Below the pieces are notes generated by a model, which worked only from the letters and a program-made list of their open reading frames with translations, searched no databases and had not been told where the DNA came from. DNA of 64,000 nucleotides from Podospora pseudoanserina (taxonomy: Eukaryota > Ascomycota > Sordariomycetes > Sordariales > Podosporaceae). The position numbers were made by a program, and so were the translations under genes. Shown here piece after piece: positions 63,057 to 64,000 of the stretch; position 1 is the stretch's first letter; every line of letters starts with the position of its first letter. The stretch is from positions 1,674,001 through 1,738,000 of the forward strand of contig NW_026946671.1 in the NCBI RefSeq assembly GCF_035222485.1. Reading direction: 5' to 3'.

Positions 63057-63488
63057 ATTAATATTAGAAAAAAGACCTAGAAAAAATAGTTGAATTAGGA
63101 TCGATAATTTCCAAATAGGCTTTATTTGAATTAATTGGTAGTAAATTAACTATCTTTTCTAGATTATCTTTAGGGCATATTTTGTACAAATATAGTTGAT
63201 ATTAGTAAAAGAAATAACATAGAAATATAGGCTTTTCTACTATCTACACATATAATATTACTTTTTTAACTATAAATTAGTTGATTTAAATCTTATTCTA
63301 ATAGTAAAAGAAATCTAAAAAAAGGGGTTTAAGGATAATATTTAGTATATTTCTTTTCCATAAAAAATAAGCCTAACAATGTAAAAGTTAGCATAGGTAG
63401 TTTTATTTTTACGACTTTTTTTAGCTTATTTAAGCTATGCTTTTTAGCCTCCCGTCAATTTATTTAAAGTAAAATATTAATTATATAA
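63057..63488. other. 432 bp between two family-R LTRs, non-coding
   Basis: AT-rich, no frame, no recognised primer site. Either the internal region of a very short (TRIM-like) element or unrelated sequence between two insertions. Confidence 0.5.
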
Positions 63489-64000
63489 TTTTGAAATACA
63501 ACATTTGATTGTGGGCTTTACAGTGCATCTGACCTCTGTAGAATACAAGGCTTCAGAAGCAATACAATAGCTTGGAATCAACAGTATTCACTGAAGTTCA
63601 GAGACTACCGCAACTGGAGTGGAACTTAGCCCTTTTGAAGCAATCCGAGGGTCCCGAGAAGCCGGGCGCCAAGGTTGCGCCTTGCAAAGGTGAAACGGTA
63701 GCGCAATGTGGCTTGTAACTCTGTCTTGATTAGCGCATCTAGCGGGCGTTCGAGCCCGGATTAAAAAGAGCCTCGGAGAGCGATTGAAAGACTGAAGGCC
63801 TATAAAACTTCTGCTCCAGACCCTGTTCACTGTAATATTTATTAGTCTACAAGTTCAACCAAGATACTGGTTTACTACATCTATTCAGTGCCTCACAAGC
63901 CTATATTACGGTGATTACCTTCTATATATTATAGAGCGTCGTCCTATAATTCATCTTCCTTCAGTACTTCGGTCTGTCGAGTACAGCAGTCAAAGTCTTC
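63489..64000 (+). mobile_element. Diverged family-R LTR, cut by the window end
   Basis: Aligns with the other R copies from about TTTTGAAATACAAC to CAGTCAAAGTCTTC, where the window stops. Clearly more diverged than the neighbour at 62471. A minus-strand 80-codon frame (63588-63830) shares ALPF and PRIAS segments with that of 62558-62803. Confidence 0.82.

Noticed and set aside
1-64000. Mitochondrial origin because of the A+T richness
   Set aside because: Nested Ty3/Gypsy and pogo elements and RIP-type stop codons show nuclear DNA; no mitochondrial genes were seen.

Overview
The window is a block of repeat-derived, extremely A+T/TpA-rich DNA from a filamentous ascomycete. The evidence is widespread Ty3/Gypsy remnants in which almost every CAA, CAG and TGG codon has become a TAA or TAG stop, which is the expected trace of repeat-induced point mutation (RIP). 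Nested LTR elements and a pogo/Fot1-type DNA transposon complete the picture. It resembles the AT-isochores of Dothideomycetes such as Leptosphaeria, but the species cannot be fixed from this sequence. I found no host gene in 64 kb.

Family L is a chromovirus whose LTRs start TGTCACGG and end TTCGTCACA. It fills 1-40202 except for about 3.6 kb. Element 0 (1-4173, resuming 12566-~13075) was split by element I (4174-12565). Element I was later hit by an un-RIPed pogo/Fot1 element (6731-8590, 43-bp perfect TIRs) whose transposase gene has three one-base deletions in homopolymers. Element IV (minus, ~13076-19961) carries two solo LTRs with perfect target duplications. Element II (21178-24814) is internally deleted and has mismatched LTRs. 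Element V (minus, ~25680-31516) is old and diverged. Element III (minus, 33706-40202) keeps a clear RT/RNase H/integrase/chromodomain order.

The most unusual feature of family L lies between the chromodomain and the 3' LTR in elements I, II and III. This region is an 'antisense module': two tandem 70-nt tRNA-like sequences (one with perfect Pol III A and B boxes and a T-run) and an antisense reading frame, all on the strand opposite to gag-pol. The same protein motif is readable in all three copies of the frame.

The second half of the window (about 40.2-62.47 kb) is a giant diverged palindrome. Two copies of a second Ty3/Gypsy family (M, LTR about 287 bp) lie head-to-head around a 361-bp spacer made of a rearranged family-L LTR. 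Arms of about 11 kb match each other from the centre almost to their outer ends, and each reads outward through RT and an integrase C-terminus.

A third repeat family, R (about 590-bp LTRs, TG...CA ends), has four copies. One is a clean solo LTR with a TCTAT duplication. Two stand at the right edge, and the last of these runs off the window.
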